A stretch of DNA of 33,324 nucleotides, from NCBI GenBank assembly GCA_003132325.1, contig PKXK01000116.1, positions 121,053-154,376 on the forward strand. The letters are read 5' to 3'. The stretch comes from Acidobacteriaceae bacterium. GTDB lineage: Bacteria; Acidobacteriota; Terriglobia; Terriglobales; Acidobacteriaceae. The notes below the pieces were generated by a model that did not search any database, was not told the origin of the DNA, and saw only the letters and a program-made list of their open reading frames with translations. The translations under genes and the position numbers were made by a program. How positions within the stretch are numbered: the stretch's first letter is position 1; every line of letters starts with the position of its first letter. Below are positions 7,369 through 15,324 of the stretch, piece by piece.

Positions 7369-8015
7369 ATCGCGGATCGCTTCGCTTCGGGATTGCGGCT
7401 ACGCTGATGTTGGCGACGGCGCTGATACTCCAGGCCCATTCGCGCAGCGAGATCAATCCGGCGCGAGCGTCGCTCGGTTCCCTGCCCTCGCAGATCGACG
7501 GTTGGACCGGAAGCGACGAAGTGTTGGATCAGCAGACGCTCGACATCCTTGGGCCGGGCGAGTTTCTGGTGCGCGACTACGAGAACGCGAGCCAGCCGCA
7601 ACCTGGGATCAATCTTTACATTGCATATTTTCCAACCCAGAAGACGGGCGATACGATCCATTCGCCGAACCACTGCCTGCCGGGCGCGGGATGGGTTCCG
7701 ACTTCGCGGGAGATGGTCCGGATCACGCGTCCCGGCGGCTCTTCGTTCCCCGTCAACCGCTACGTGGTTTCAAAGTCCGGAGAGCGGCAACTGGTGTTGT
7801 ACTGGTTTCAGGCGCACGGCCGCGCGGTGGCCAGCGAATATTGGGCTAAGTATTATCTGGTGTCCGATTCGGTTCGTATGAATCGCAGCGACGGCGGACT
7901 GGTGCGCCTGATGACGCCGATGCTTCGCGACGAGTCTCCCGCAGCCGCCGAGGCGCGCATGATGAAGCTGGGGTCGCAGTTGCTGCCGCTGCTGGATAGT
8001 TACATTCCGCGGTAA
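7365..8015 (+). CDS. epsI: EpsI-family exosortase-associated protein
   Basis: A 216-residue protein of the EpsI family (TIGR02914-like), which is found either fused to exosortases or next to them. It has one N-terminal membrane helix (IAATLMLATALIL) and an extracytoplasmic domain with the family pattern: WTGSDEVLDQ, then YFPTQKTGDTIHSPNHCLPGAGW, then VLYWFQAHGRAVASEYWAKYYLVSDSV. The Cys in HSPNHCLPG and surrounding residues are conserved in the family. The ATG overlaps the exosortase stop, so the two are translated together. I start at 7365; the longer ORF-track start at 7260 lies inside the exosortase gene in another frame. Its biochemical role is not known; a polysaccharide or sorting helper function is usually assumed. 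Confidence 0.92.
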   Translation: MNRGSLRFGIAATLMLATALILQAHSRSEINPARASLGSLPSQIDGWTGSDEVLDQQTLDILGPGEFLVRDYENASQPQPGINLYIAYFPTQKTGDTIHSPNHCLPGAGWVPTSREMVRITRPGGSSFPVNRYVVSKSGERQLVLYWFQAHGRAVASEYWAKYYLVSDSVRMNRSDGGLVRLMTPMLRDESPAAAEARMMKLGSQLLPLLDSYIPR

Positions 8016-8032
8016 GTCGGGAGCGAGGCCCG

Positions 8033-8159
8033 CGTAGGAACAGCCGCCCTCGGCTGTCCAGGCAAGCGCAGCTCGCCTAGCCCTCTTTTGTCCATTCTTG
8101 TGCCCTAAAGCGTCGCGGGGCTTCGCCCCGCTGGACAGCCGAAGGCGGCTGTCCCTACG
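8033..8159. repeat. 127-bp element with 29-bp inverted ends
   Basis: The ends (8033-8061 starting CGTAGGAACAGCCGCC, and 8131-8159 ending GGCGGCTGTCCCTACG) are inverted copies with 27 of 29 matches. Each end is itself a small hairpin, and a third hairpin (CGGGGCTTCGCCCCG) lies just before the right arm. It fills the gap between convergent epsI and nnr, where it could act as a two-way terminator. No coding capacity. Confidence 0.75.
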
Positions 8160-8168
8160 TGTACCTCG

Positions 8169-9803
8169 CTAGGAGTGAATGCGAATCTCTTCCGACTTCT
8201 GCTTCCGCATCTCTGCGAACGCCTGGGGCAGGAAGCGCAGAAGGTCCGTCGCCACCAGAGAACTCTCGCCGACGGATTCACTGGCCAAGTCCCCCGCCAG
8301 TCCGTGCAGATAGACGGCGAGAGCGGTGGCGGCGAGCGCGTGCCGCGGATGTTGCGCAATCAGTCCGGCCACCATTCCGGTGAGAATGTCTCCCGTGCCT
8401 CCGGTGGCCATGCCGGGATTGCCCGTCGGATTGACCCAGACGGCGCCGTCGGGAGCTGCGATTAAGGTGCGATGTCCCTTGAGCACGACAATTAACTCAT
8501 GCTCGCGCGCGAAGTTTCGCGCGACTTCGCGGCGATTCGCTTGAATTTCGGCAATGCTCATGCCGGTCAAGCGCGACATTTCTCCGGGGTGCGGAGTGAT
8601 GACTAGGGTTCGTCCGCGGCCGGTCAACTTGTCCGCGGCTCCTTCGAAGGCATTGAGGCCGTCGGCGTCGATCACGACCGATTTGTCGCCGCGGGTGACG
8701 ACCGTGCGCACGAATTCGGCGGTCTCGGAGTCACGCGAGATGCCGGGGCCAATCGCCAGCGTCTTCCGCTCCAGCAGCGCATCGAGGCCGAGTCCGACCG
8801 CTTGCAATGAGATCGTGCCATGTTTGGTTTCTGCCAGCGGCTCGGTCATGAGTTCAGGATGAAAAGCCGCTACGGTGGCGAGCACGGATTTTGGCGTGGC
8901 CACGGTCGACAGGCCCGTGCCCGCTCGGAGGGCCGCGAATCCCGCCATCGCCGCCGCGCCCGCCTTGCCGAGCGATCCGCCGATTACCAGCACGTGTCCG
9001 TAGCTGCCCTTGTTGGCGACACGCGCGCGGGGGGCGAGCAGCGGAGCGAAGTCGGAGGGAGTGCTCAGGTGAAGTCCAAGCTGGGAGACGATGGCTTCGG
9101 GCGGTGAGCCGATGGGCGCGACTATGATAGGCCCACCGGGCCCGTTGGGTGCGTTGATCAGTGCCGCGAAGACGTGCGCGGGACGCGGGGCGGTGAAGGT
9201 CACGATGGCATCGGCACGGGCTTGGTTGCTTTGGACTTCACTCGAACCGGTCGCGTTCTGCGGTTGCATGGCATCGGCATCGGCGCCCGAAGGAATGTCG
9301 ACGGCAACGATGGGAGCGGCAGACGCATTCATCTTCATCCTAGCGATCGCGGCCGCGTAGAGCGGGCTGACCGGCGGACGAAAACCGGTGCCGAGGATGG
9401 CATCCACAATCACGTCGGCGGCAAAAACCTCCGCCGCATCGGACGAATCGAGCCCGCTCGCCTCGCGCACGATGAGGGGCGCGACGTTCACCGGATGGAG
9501 GGATTCCACCATGTGCTGAAACATGACGGCGGCGTCTCCCCGAAGTTCTTCGGGATCCGACAACAGCAGAACGCGCACGGCGCGGCCCGCTTCGACGAGT
9601 TTGCGGGCCACAACGAATCCATCGCCGCCGTTGTTGCCTTTGCCGCAGAGAATGCCGACGCGCTCGGCATGCGGGTAATCGGAGAGGATGAAGCGGGCGA
9701 CGGCCGAGCCGGCGTTTTCCATCAAGGTGAGGGAAGGGACGCCGAAGCGCTCCGAGGTGACGCGATCGATGTCGCGCATTTCCGCCGCGCTCACGATCTT
9801 CAT
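8169..9803 (-). CDS. nnr: Bifunctional NAD(P)HX epimerase/dehydratase
   Basis: A 544-residue metabolite-repair enzyme. The N-terminal half is the YjeF-type NAD(P)HX epimerase (GKGNNGGDGF at 54-63, then the conserved VDIPSGADAD), and the C-terminal half is the ATP/ADP-dependent (S)-NAD(P)HX dehydratase of ribokinase-like fold (VLVIGGSLGKAGAA, AIGPGISRD, VITPHPGEMSRL, and NPTGNPGMATGGTGDILTGM). Together they convert damaged, hydrated NAD(P)H back to the active cofactor in the cytoplasm. Length is normal for the fused form. It overlaps the upstream TrkA-domain gene by ATGA and ends at the inverted-repeat element shared with epsI. Confidence 0.95.
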   Translation of the reverse strand: MKIVSAAEMRDIDRVTSERFGVPSLTLMENAGSAVARFILSDYPHAERVGILCGKGNNGGDGFVVARKLVEAGRAVRVLLLSDPEELRGDAAVMFQHMVESLHPVNVAPLIVREASGLDSSDAAEVFAADVIVDAILGTGFRPPVSPLYAAAIARMKMNASAAPIVAVDIPSGADADAMQPQNATGSSEVQSNQARADAIVTFTAPRPAHVFAALINAPNGPGGPIIVAPIGSPPEAIVSQLGLHLSTPSDFAPLLAPRARVANKGSYGHVLVIGGSLGKAGAAAMAGFAALRAGTGLSTVATPKSVLATVAAFHPELMTEPLAETKHGTISLQAVGLGLDALLERKTLAIGPGISRDSETAEFVRTVVTRGDKSVVIDADGLNAFEGAADKLTGRGRTLVITPHPGEMSRLTGMSIAEIQANRREVARNFAREHELIVVLKGHRTLIAAPDGAVWVNPTGNPGMATGGTGDILTGMVAGLIAQHPRHALAATALAVYLHGLAGDLASESVGESSLVATDLLRFLPQAFAEMRKQKSEEIRIHS

Positions 9804-10828
9804 ACTTGCGACCCGGATGATCGCGACCCAGAGGGTTCGGCCCCGGCCGTCAGTTCGAGTTCGCGAAGTTGTTGTGGCTCGCCCATGGCGATCAGAAAAT
9901 CGCCGGCTTCAATGCGATCGTCGGGCGCGGGGTTGAAGCGCATGCCGGCCTGGCGCTTGATGGCGAGAACGATGAGCCCGCGGTCCTGGCGGATGCGCGA
10001 GTTTTCGATAGTCTTGCCGGCAAACGGACTGCGCGGGGTGATCGCTATTTCGCCAATCTCCAGGTCCATGCCGAGATGGGTAGTGGCGGCATCCAGAAAA
10101 CTGACCACGTGCGGACGCAGGAAGGAATGGGCGATCCGCTGTCCGGCAAAAACATAGGGAGAGACGACGGAATCGGCGCCCGCGCTCTGCAGGTGCTTGG
10201 CCGCCATCGCTTCGCTGGCGCGGGCGATGATGCGAAGGTTGGGATTCAGACTGCGGGCGGTCAGCACGATATAAAGGTTGGTGGCGTCGGTGGTGGCGGC
10301 GGCGACGAGGCCGCCGGCGCGCTCGATCTGGGCGTCGCGCAGGGTCTGTTCCTGGGTGGCATCGCCGACGATCATGAGCCAGTTCTCGCTGGCATATTTC
10401 TGCGCCTTGGCTTCGTTCTGTTCGACGATCACAAACTGAGCGGGACGGCGCGCCAGTTCGCGGGCGGTACTGCGGCCGACGCGTCCGGCGCCGCAGATGA
10501 TGTAGTGACCGGTGAGACGGCCTATGTCGCGCTCCATGCGGCGCCTTCCAAAGAAGTTCTGCAGCTCGAATTCTAGCAAAGCCTGGGTGAGGGAGCCGAT
10601 GGCCAGAAACACCAGCCCGACTCCGATGATGATGATGATGACGTTGAACACGCGCCCCGCGTGCGAGAGGGGATGCGTTTGATCTCCGATGGTGGTCAGG
10701 GTGTTGATCACCATATAGAAGCCATCGAACCAGGACCATCCCTCGATGTAGTGGAAGCCCGCCGTGCCGAGGGCAACCACGAAGGCCAGCGCGACCGCGA
10801 GGAACTTGAGATTGCGGAGAGTCTTCAT
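9800..10828 (-). CDS. Two-helix potassium channel with RCK (TrkA-N/TrkA-C) domains
   Basis: A 342-residue ion-channel-like membrane protein. The first helix (LKFLAVALAFVVALGTAGF), a pore loop and second helix (VIIIIIGVGLVFLAIGSL) form an ion-channel-2 domain. An RCK nucleotide-binding domain follows (ICGAGRVGRS at 111-120, acidic residue in VIVEQNE), then a TrkA-C domain from about residue 255. The filter reads TTIGDQTHPLS at 45-55, not the usual TVGYG(D/E); the tyrosine and second glycine are absent. So ion selectivity may differ or the pore may be impaired. It is followed by nnr with ATGA overlap and preceded by the cytochrome gene after 41 bases. Confidence 0.85.
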   Translation of the reverse strand: MKTLRNLKFLAVALAFVVALGTAGFHYIEGWSWFDGFYMVINTLTTIGDQTHPLSHAGRVFNVIIIIIGVGLVFLAIGSLTQALLEFELQNFFGRRRMERDIGRLTGHYIICGAGRVGRSTARELARRPAQFVIVEQNEAKAQKYASENWLMIVGDATQEQTLRDAQIERAGGLVAAATTDATNLYIVLTARSLNPNLRIIARASEAMAAKHLQSAGADSVVSPYVFAGQRIAHSFLRPHVVSFLDAATTHLGMDLEIGEIAITPRSPFAGKTIENSRIRQDRGLIVLAIKRQAGMRFNPAPDDRIEAGDFLIAMGEPQQLRELELTAGAEPSGSRSSGSQV

Positions 10829-10869
10829 GGTTCCATGATTTCAACAAGCTTGGTTCGACAGCCCCACGC

Positions 10870-12174
10870 TTACTGGTTATAGCGTTTCTTGTAGAACTCG
10901 ATCTGCTGCTTCATCTGTTCGGGTGTGAGGCCCTGCGTCCACTTGTGGTCGTCGCTCTTCATCACGTCGGCGGTCACGCCCGGCATTAGCTTTTCCGCTT
11001 CGGGGATGAACTCGGTGTAGAAGGTCTTCGACACCTCGTAAAAACCGTGCCACTGGGTGTAGTCGGGACCCATCATGGCGGTCCCCATGCGAGCCCGCCG
11101 GCCCTGGTGGTGCCACAGTTCGTAGTAGGTCCACTCGATCTTTTCGTCGAAGGGAGTTTTGGTGAGTTTGCCGTTGGCGTAGAGCTTGTCCATGATGGCC
11201 TTGGCCGGCTTGGCGAACTTCTCGTTATAGAGCTCGACCGTACCATCGTACTGCTTGTAGAAGTTCTCAATCCATCCCGTGGCGTGACAGTTCGAGCATA
11301 CGTCCTGCATGGAAGCGCGCCGTTTCTCCCAGTTCTCCAGTTTAAAGCTGACCACCGGCCGCAGGGTGTAGCTGATGCGGGCGCCGGCGTCGTGCGTGAC
11401 TTTCTGAGTGGAGGTGGCGCTCATGTGGCAGGTGGCGCAGGTGGGGGCCGCGGAGTAGTCCTTGCCGACGACCCAGGATTTCGAATCGAGGTTCATTTTT
11501 GCGATATTGTCGCGGAACTGGATACCGTGCTTGGACTCGGCGTAGATCTCGGCTTGAGGATGATCGGGGCCCAAATGACACTTGCCACAGTTTTCGGGCT
11601 GGCGGCCCACGGCGGAACTGAAAGAATGCCGCCCGTGACAAGCGGCACAGCTTCCCTTGCTGCCGTCGGGATTGATGCGTCCGATGCCGCTGTTGGGCCA
11701 GGTCGAGAAGTCGAACTTGCCGTCGCCTAGATATTTCACTTCACTGCCGTGGCACTGGCGGCAGCCATTCATCGCGGCCGGGCCACCTTCCACGATCTCG
11801 CCCAACATGTTGTCGAGGGAGCCGATGAAGTGGGTGGCGTCGGCGTGGCGGCTCTTTTCGAACTGGTCCACCTCGGTCTTATGGCAGCGGGCACAGTAGT
11901 AAGGAGTCACGATCACGGCGATCTTCAGGCCGTAATGGTCGAAGGTGGCGGGGTCATCCGGGTTGGCCTTGTGGCAGGAATAACAATCCACGTTCGCCTT
12001 GGCGTGGGCGCTTCCGCGCCACTGCTCGACGGCGCCGGGGGTGCTGCTGCTGTGGCACTCCAGGCACTGCTGGCCCTCTTTGGAAATTTTGGGGGTTGAC
12101 TGGGAAGTGGACTGGGAAAAGGCGCTGACGCAGAAAAGCAGTACCCACACGCAAGAAAAGAAGTAGGAGCGCAT
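10870..12174 (-). CDS. Octaheme cytochrome c, hydroxylamine oxidoreductase-like
   Basis: A 434-residue periplasmic cytochrome with a signal peptide (FFSCVWVLLFCVSAFSQ) and eight CXXCH haem sites at residues 37, 64, 94, 138, 176, 196, 246 and 293. None is CXXCK. The C-terminal third lacks haem sites and contains YYELWHHQGRRARMGTAMMG and YTQWHGFYEVSKTF, a pattern characteristic of the HAO/octaheme family. There is no C-terminal membrane helix, which is closer to reductive-type HAO proteins than to that of ammonia oxidisers. Substrate (hydroxylamine, nitrite or other) cannot be decided from sequence. A strong AGGAGG precedes the ATG. No partner quinol dehydrogenase is adjacent. Confidence 0.85.
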   Translation of the reverse strand: MRSYFFSCVWVLLFCVSAFSQSTSQSTPKISKEGQQCLECHSSSTPGAVEQWRGSAHAKANVDCYSCHKANPDDPATFDHYGLKIAVIVTPYYCARCHKTEVDQFEKSRHADATHFIGSLDNMLGEIVEGGPAAMNGCRQCHGSEVKYLGDGKFDFSTWPNSGIGRINPDGSKGSCAACHGRHSFSSAVGRQPENCGKCHLGPDHPQAEIYAESKHGIQFRDNIAKMNLDSKSWVVGKDYSAAPTCATCHMSATSTQKVTHDAGARISYTLRPVVSFKLENWEKRRASMQDVCSNCHATGWIENFYKQYDGTVELYNEKFAKPAKAIMDKLYANGKLTKTPFDEKIEWTYYELWHHQGRRARMGTAMMGPDYTQWHGFYEVSKTFYTEFIPEAEKLMPGVTADVMKSDDHKWTQGLTPEQMKQQIEFYKKRYNQ

Positions 12175-12343
12175 CTCGACCTCCTGGTCAATTTCCGGCG
12201 ATCCGCACCGAACGGCGGCGGCGCCGGCCCCGACAGTATGCTGAAAACGGCTGAGCTTGTCTGTGACATTTGCCCGAATTTTTTTTGACTTCGAAGCGCG
12301 TTTACGAAAACGCCGGTTTACAATCGTGATGGATTCAGGAGGA

Positions 12344-12397
12344 ATGTCGCCGTCAACGGCGCGCCATGAAACTTTCCGTCGTGATGCCGGTCTATAA
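12344..12397 (+). CDS. Possible 17-residue leader ORF overlapping the GT2 start
   Basis: An ATG at 12344 directly follows AGGAGGA and opens a 17-codon frame (begins [11 protein letters not shown]) that ends in TAA at 12395, inside the glycosyltransferase gene in another frame. The glycosyltransferase's own ATG at 12366 has no good ribosome site nearby, so the leader could load ribosomes for it by coupling. It could also be an accident: the strong site may simply be badly spaced for the main gene. Confidence 0.3.
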   Translation: MSPSTARHETFRRDAGL

Positions 12398-13109
12398 CGA
12401 ACGCGCCACGTTGCGCGAAGTGGTTCTGAAAGTTCTTTCCGTTCCGCTGGAGATCGAGTTGATCTGCGTGGACGACGGCTCGCGGGACGGCTCGCGCGAG
12501 ATTCTGGCGGAACTGCGGTCGGAGTATCCGCAGATCCGCGTCGTGCTTCAGCCGCACAACATGGGCAAAGGAGCGGCGCTCCGGCGCGGCATTCAGGAAG
12601 CCACGGGCGATTTCGTCATTATTCAGGACGCCGATCTGGAATACGATCCTTCCGAGTATCCGCTGATGATCGAGCCCTTGATTCAGGGTAAGGCCGACGT
12701 GGTTTATGGCTCGCGCTTTCTGGGTGGCAGGCCGCATCGCGTGCTGTACTTCTGGCATTCGGTCGGCAACCAATTCCTCACCCTGCTCTCCAATGGCCTC
12801 ACCAACATCAATCTTTCCGATATGGAGACCTGCTATAAGGTTTTCCGGCGCGAAGTGATTCAAGCGATCCCGATCGAGGAGAATCGTTTCGGGTTCGAGC
12901 CCGAGATCACGGTGAAAGTGGCGCGGCGAAACCTGCGCATCTATGAGGTTGGGATCAGTTACTCCGGGCGCACCTACGCGGAGGGCAAGAAGATCGGATG
13001 GAAAGACGGCGTGCGCGCCGTGTATTGTCTGTTGAAGTACTCCTGGAAAGAACCCGGGGCAAGAGCAGTTGCGAAGGCAGCCACGCCCTCGGACCGATCA
13101 TCCCTTTAG
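12366..13109 (+). CDS. Family 2 glycosyltransferase, polyprenyl-phosphate mannose synthase-like
   Basis: A 247-residue cytoplasmic or membrane-associated GT-A enzyme. It has the nucleotide-sugar motifs [16 protein letters not shown] and [11 protein letters not shown], and GSRFLGG downstream, as in dolichol/polyprenyl-phosphate mannosyl or glucosyl transferases. No C-terminal membrane helices are present. A lipid-linked sugar made by such an enzyme is the donor that GT-C glycosyltransferases use, and two GT-C genes lie 7-11 kb downstream; that functional link is inference. The only in-frame start is ATG 12366, because an in-frame TGA lies 39 bases upstream. Confidence 0.9.
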   Translation: MKLSVVMPVYNERATLREVVLKVLSVPLEIELICVDDGSRDGSREILAELRSEYPQIRVVLQPHNMGKGAALRRGIQEATGDFVIIQDADLEYDPSEYPLMIEPLIQGKADVVYGSRFLGGRPHRVLYFWHSVGNQFLTLLSNGLTNINLSDMETCYKVFRREVIQAIPIEENRFGFEPEITVKVARRNLRIYEVGISYSGRTYAEGKKIGWKDGVRAVYCLLKYSWKEPGARAVAKAATPSDRSSL

Positions 13110-13152
13110 CGCGTTTTGCGATGAAACCGGAGTGAGTCTCTTCGGTGAGTTG

Positions 13153-13533
13153 TTACTGGTGACCTTTCTCCTTGAGCCGCCCTTTGTAGGGGTTCGAACC
13201 ATGATTGGTCGTTCGCGCGCCCTTGCCGCCGCCCGTCCCGCCGAAATTGATTGGCGGATTGGGTTTGTTTCTTGCCGGCTTCAGCGCAGGGCCCTTTCCC
13301 GTCCTCGGTCCGGCAGAGCGAGCGCTTGCGGGGGACTTGGCGCTCTGACGCTCCACGTTTTGCAATTCCTTGGAGGCAGGGGTGGACGCCGTTGGACTCG
13401 CTGCCGTCTTGCCTATGGGTGCGCTTTTTGGGGCCTTAGTGGGCGCGGGCTTGACCTTGAATGTGTTTTGCTGCGCCCAGCCGCTCAGGCTCATGCCCAC
13501 CAGTACGACCGCAACCGCCAAAGAAAATCTCAT
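13153..13533 (-). CDS. Small secreted basic Pro/Lys/Ala-rich protein, unknown function
   Basis: A 126-residue predicted exported protein. A clear signal peptide (MRFSLAVAVVLVGMSLSGWA, then QQ) precedes a low-complexity mature part rich in Lys, Pro, Ala and Ser, ending in glycine and basic residues. No cysteines and no recognisable domain. The composition suggests an extended, strongly basic periplasmic or cell-wall protein. The signal peptide and the lack of a competing gene on the other strand support it being real, but I do not recognise a family and the function is unknown. Confidence 0.6.
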   Translation of the reverse strand: MRFSLAVAVVLVGMSLSGWAQQNTFKVKPAPTKAPKSAPIGKTAASPTASTPASKELQNVERQSAKSPASARSAGPRTGKGPALKPARNKPNPPINFGGTGGGKGARTTNHGSNPYKGRLKEKGHQ

Positions 13534-13786
13534 CTGCTTTTGCTCCCTGCTCCGAAACTTCGGGCTGCCTGATCTTCTAGATTAGATGCACGCACCCTGC
13601 CATCCAGCGCTCGCTTTCTTCTATATTAAACCCGGCTCGGCGGGAAAGCACTCGCGAGAATGGCAAGCGGGCGAACGGTTAGTTAGGACTGCGGTTCGCT
13701 GCGACGCGGGCGGCGATGATCCGGAGGTGGAGGATGTGCAATGTTCTGCACATTGGAATCGCCGTCGAGTTTCTTTTCCCGGGACG

Positions 13787-13818
13787 AGGGGAGACGCGGC
13801 AAGCCGCGTCTCTCCCCT
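13787..13818. repeat. GC-rich hairpin
   Basis: AGGGGAGACGCGGC, a 2-base loop, then GCCGCGTCTCTCCCCT: a 14-pair stem with a two-base bulge. It lies in the 366-base gap between the small secreted protein gene and wecB, just beside the inverted-repeat element at 13827. The rest of that gap (13534-13786) shows nothing I can support. Confidence 0.65.
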
Positions 13819-13826
13819 AGCGAAAC

Positions 13827-13904
13827 TCTGATTAAGCACCATCCAAAACCTTGAACCACAGGGTACACAGGGGTGCACGGAGGACCCCCGGGGACTTAAT
13901 CAGA
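13827..13904 (+). mobile_element. MITE-like 78-bp element, copy 1
   Basis: The element is bounded by perfect 10-base inverted ends, TCTGATTAAG and CTTAATCAGA. The interior (ATCCAAAACCTTGAACCAC, then GGTACACAG and TGCACGGAGG) is shared with a second copy at 27880-27956 in the same orientation. There is no coding capacity or transposase. The right end runs into wecB: its TGA stop is read from the inverted end. Confidence 0.75.
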
Positions 13905-14982
13905 CTTTACCTAGGCCAGCAATTACGGCGGCGATTCGTTCGCCGGCGTGACCGTCCCATAGAGGAGGGATGGTTCCCTTCTTGGCCTGACCGGCGAGGA
14001 CTCGGGAGACTTCGGAGCGCAGTTTGCCGGGATCGCGTCCGACCAGAACGTTGGTTCCCAGGGAAACCGTGACCGGGCGCTCGGTGTTCTCGCGCAGCGT
14101 GAGGCAGGGAACGCCCAAATAAGTCGTCTCTTCCTGGATGCCGCCGGAGTCGGTGATGACGACGGTGGCGCGGGACTGCAGGGCAAGAAACTCGAGATAG
14201 GGGAGGGGGTCGAGGATCTGCAACCGGCCGGCCTGCAGTTCGAAATCGGCGATGCGTTTTCGGGTGCGCGGGTGCGCGGGAAATACGACGGCAAGATCCT
14301 GGCTGACCTCAAGCAAGGACTGGAGGATGCGCTTCAGAATTGCGGCGTCGTCGACATTGGCCGGACGATGCAAGGTGACCAACGCATAGCGCTGGGGTGG
14401 AGGATGACGAAGACCGTTGTGGCTCTGGCGCTGGGCGGCGGGCAAGAGCTTCACCAGGGAATCGATCATCACGTTGCCGACGCGGAAAATCTTTTCGGCG
14501 GGGATTCCCTCATTCCGAAGATTGAAGTCGCCGTCCTCGGAAGGCGTAAACAGCAAGTCAGCCAGTTGATCGGTAAGCAGCCGGTTGATTTCCTCTGGCA
14601 TGGTGCGGTCGAAGGAGCGTAGTCCGGCTTCGACGTGGCCGACGCGCACTCCAAGCTTGGCCGAAACCAGAGCGGCGGCAACGGTTGAATTGACGTCGCC
14701 ATACGCCAGCACCAGGTCGGGCCTGCGGTCCAGCAATACGGGCTCGAAACGAGTCATGATTTCGGCCGTCTGCCGCGCATGGGTGCCAGAGCCCACGGCC
14801 AGGTTCACATCCGGAGCCGGGATGCCGAGCTGCTCCAGGAACACGTCCGACATGTTCGCATCGTAGTGCTGGCCGGTGTGAACCAGCGTCTGGACGATGT
14901 GCGGGCGCGTTTTGAGCGCGTTCATCACGGGCGCGACTTTCATGAAATTTGGCCGAGCGCCTACGATGTGAAAGACATTCAC
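13900..14982 (-). CDS. wecB: UDP-N-acetylglucosamine 2-epimerase (non-hydrolysing)
   Basis: A 360-residue cytoplasmic enzyme that interconverts UDP-GlcNAc and UDP-ManNAc, a precursor for surface polysaccharides. Family motifs are visible in order: HIVGARPNFMKVAPV, VHTGQHYDANMSD, GDVNSTVAAAL, HVEAGLRS, MPEEINRLLTDQLAD, LVTLHRPANVD, VITDSGGIQEET and RENTERPVTV. I start at GTG 14982, which follows GGGAG; the ORF-track start at 15129 would translate a palindromic repeat and add 49 unrelated residues. The final residues and TGA fall in the end of a MITE-like element. It probably serves the EPS or another glycan pathway in the genome. Confidence 0.93.
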   Translation of the reverse strand: MNVFHIVGARPNFMKVAPVMNALKTRPHIVQTLVHTGQHYDANMSDVFLEQLGIPAPDVNLAVGSGTHARQTAEIMTRFEPVLLDRRPDLVLAYGDVNSTVAAALVSAKLGVRVGHVEAGLRSFDRTMPEEINRLLTDQLADLLFTPSEDGDFNLRNEGIPAEKIFRVGNVMIDSLVKLLPAAQRQSHNGLRHPPPQRYALVTLHRPANVDDAAILKRILQSLLEVSQDLAVVFPAHPRTRKRIADFELQAGRLQILDPLPYLEFLALQSRATVVITDSGGIQEETTYLGVPCLTLRENTERPVTVSLGTNVLVGRDPGKLRSEVSRVLAGQAKKGTIPPLWDGHAGERIAAVIAGLGKV

Positions 14983-15040
14983 TGATTCTCCCGACCCATG
15001 ACAACTGGCTTCCTGAAATGCGTTCCCGCTCGGAAGGCAC

Positions 15041-15113
15041 GTACCTCGGGGGCTAAAGCCCGCATCCTTCTGGTCCTGAACGGCACGGCTGAAGCCGTGC
15101 CCTACCCGAGTAC
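15041..15113. repeat. 73-bp palindromic element upstream of wecB
   Basis: Outer inverted ends GTACCTCGGG and CCCGAGTAC enclose two perfect hairpins, GGGCT-AA-AGCCC (15050-15061) and GGCACGGCT-GA-AGCCGTGCC (15082-15101). It lies in the 391-base divergent gap between wecB and the M16 gene. This AAAG/GAAG-centred hairpin type resembles the other gene-boundary repeats in the window. Confidence 0.7.
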
Positions 15114-15324
15114 TCTGCCCGACTCGCAAGGATTTGGAGCGGGTGGGACGGAGTCGGCACCGCCGCTGTGACCCTGGTCGGGCCCATCGCCTACTTCACC
15201 CGCGCTGGTTCAACCATAGCATTGCGGCTGCACCACCAGTCGACCGTCGCTGGCATGCCGGCGGAGCCGTCAGTCCATACTACTTTCTTCCACGATGATT
15301 GTGCCGACTCGTTTGACAATCTTC

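Noticed and set aside
12240-12343. Possible sigma-70 promoter before the GT2 gene
   Set aside because: A few partial hexamers occur, but none with acceptable spacing and match, so I do not list one.
13586-13831. 81-residue plus-strand ORF in the gap before wecB
   Set aside because: No ribosome site, no recognisable protein features, and it runs through a hairpin; a chance frame is more likely.
14983-15129. N-terminal extension of wecB in the ORF track
   Set aside because: It translates the 73-bp palindromic element; the GTG at 14982 has a good ribosome site and gives the family's normal N-terminus.
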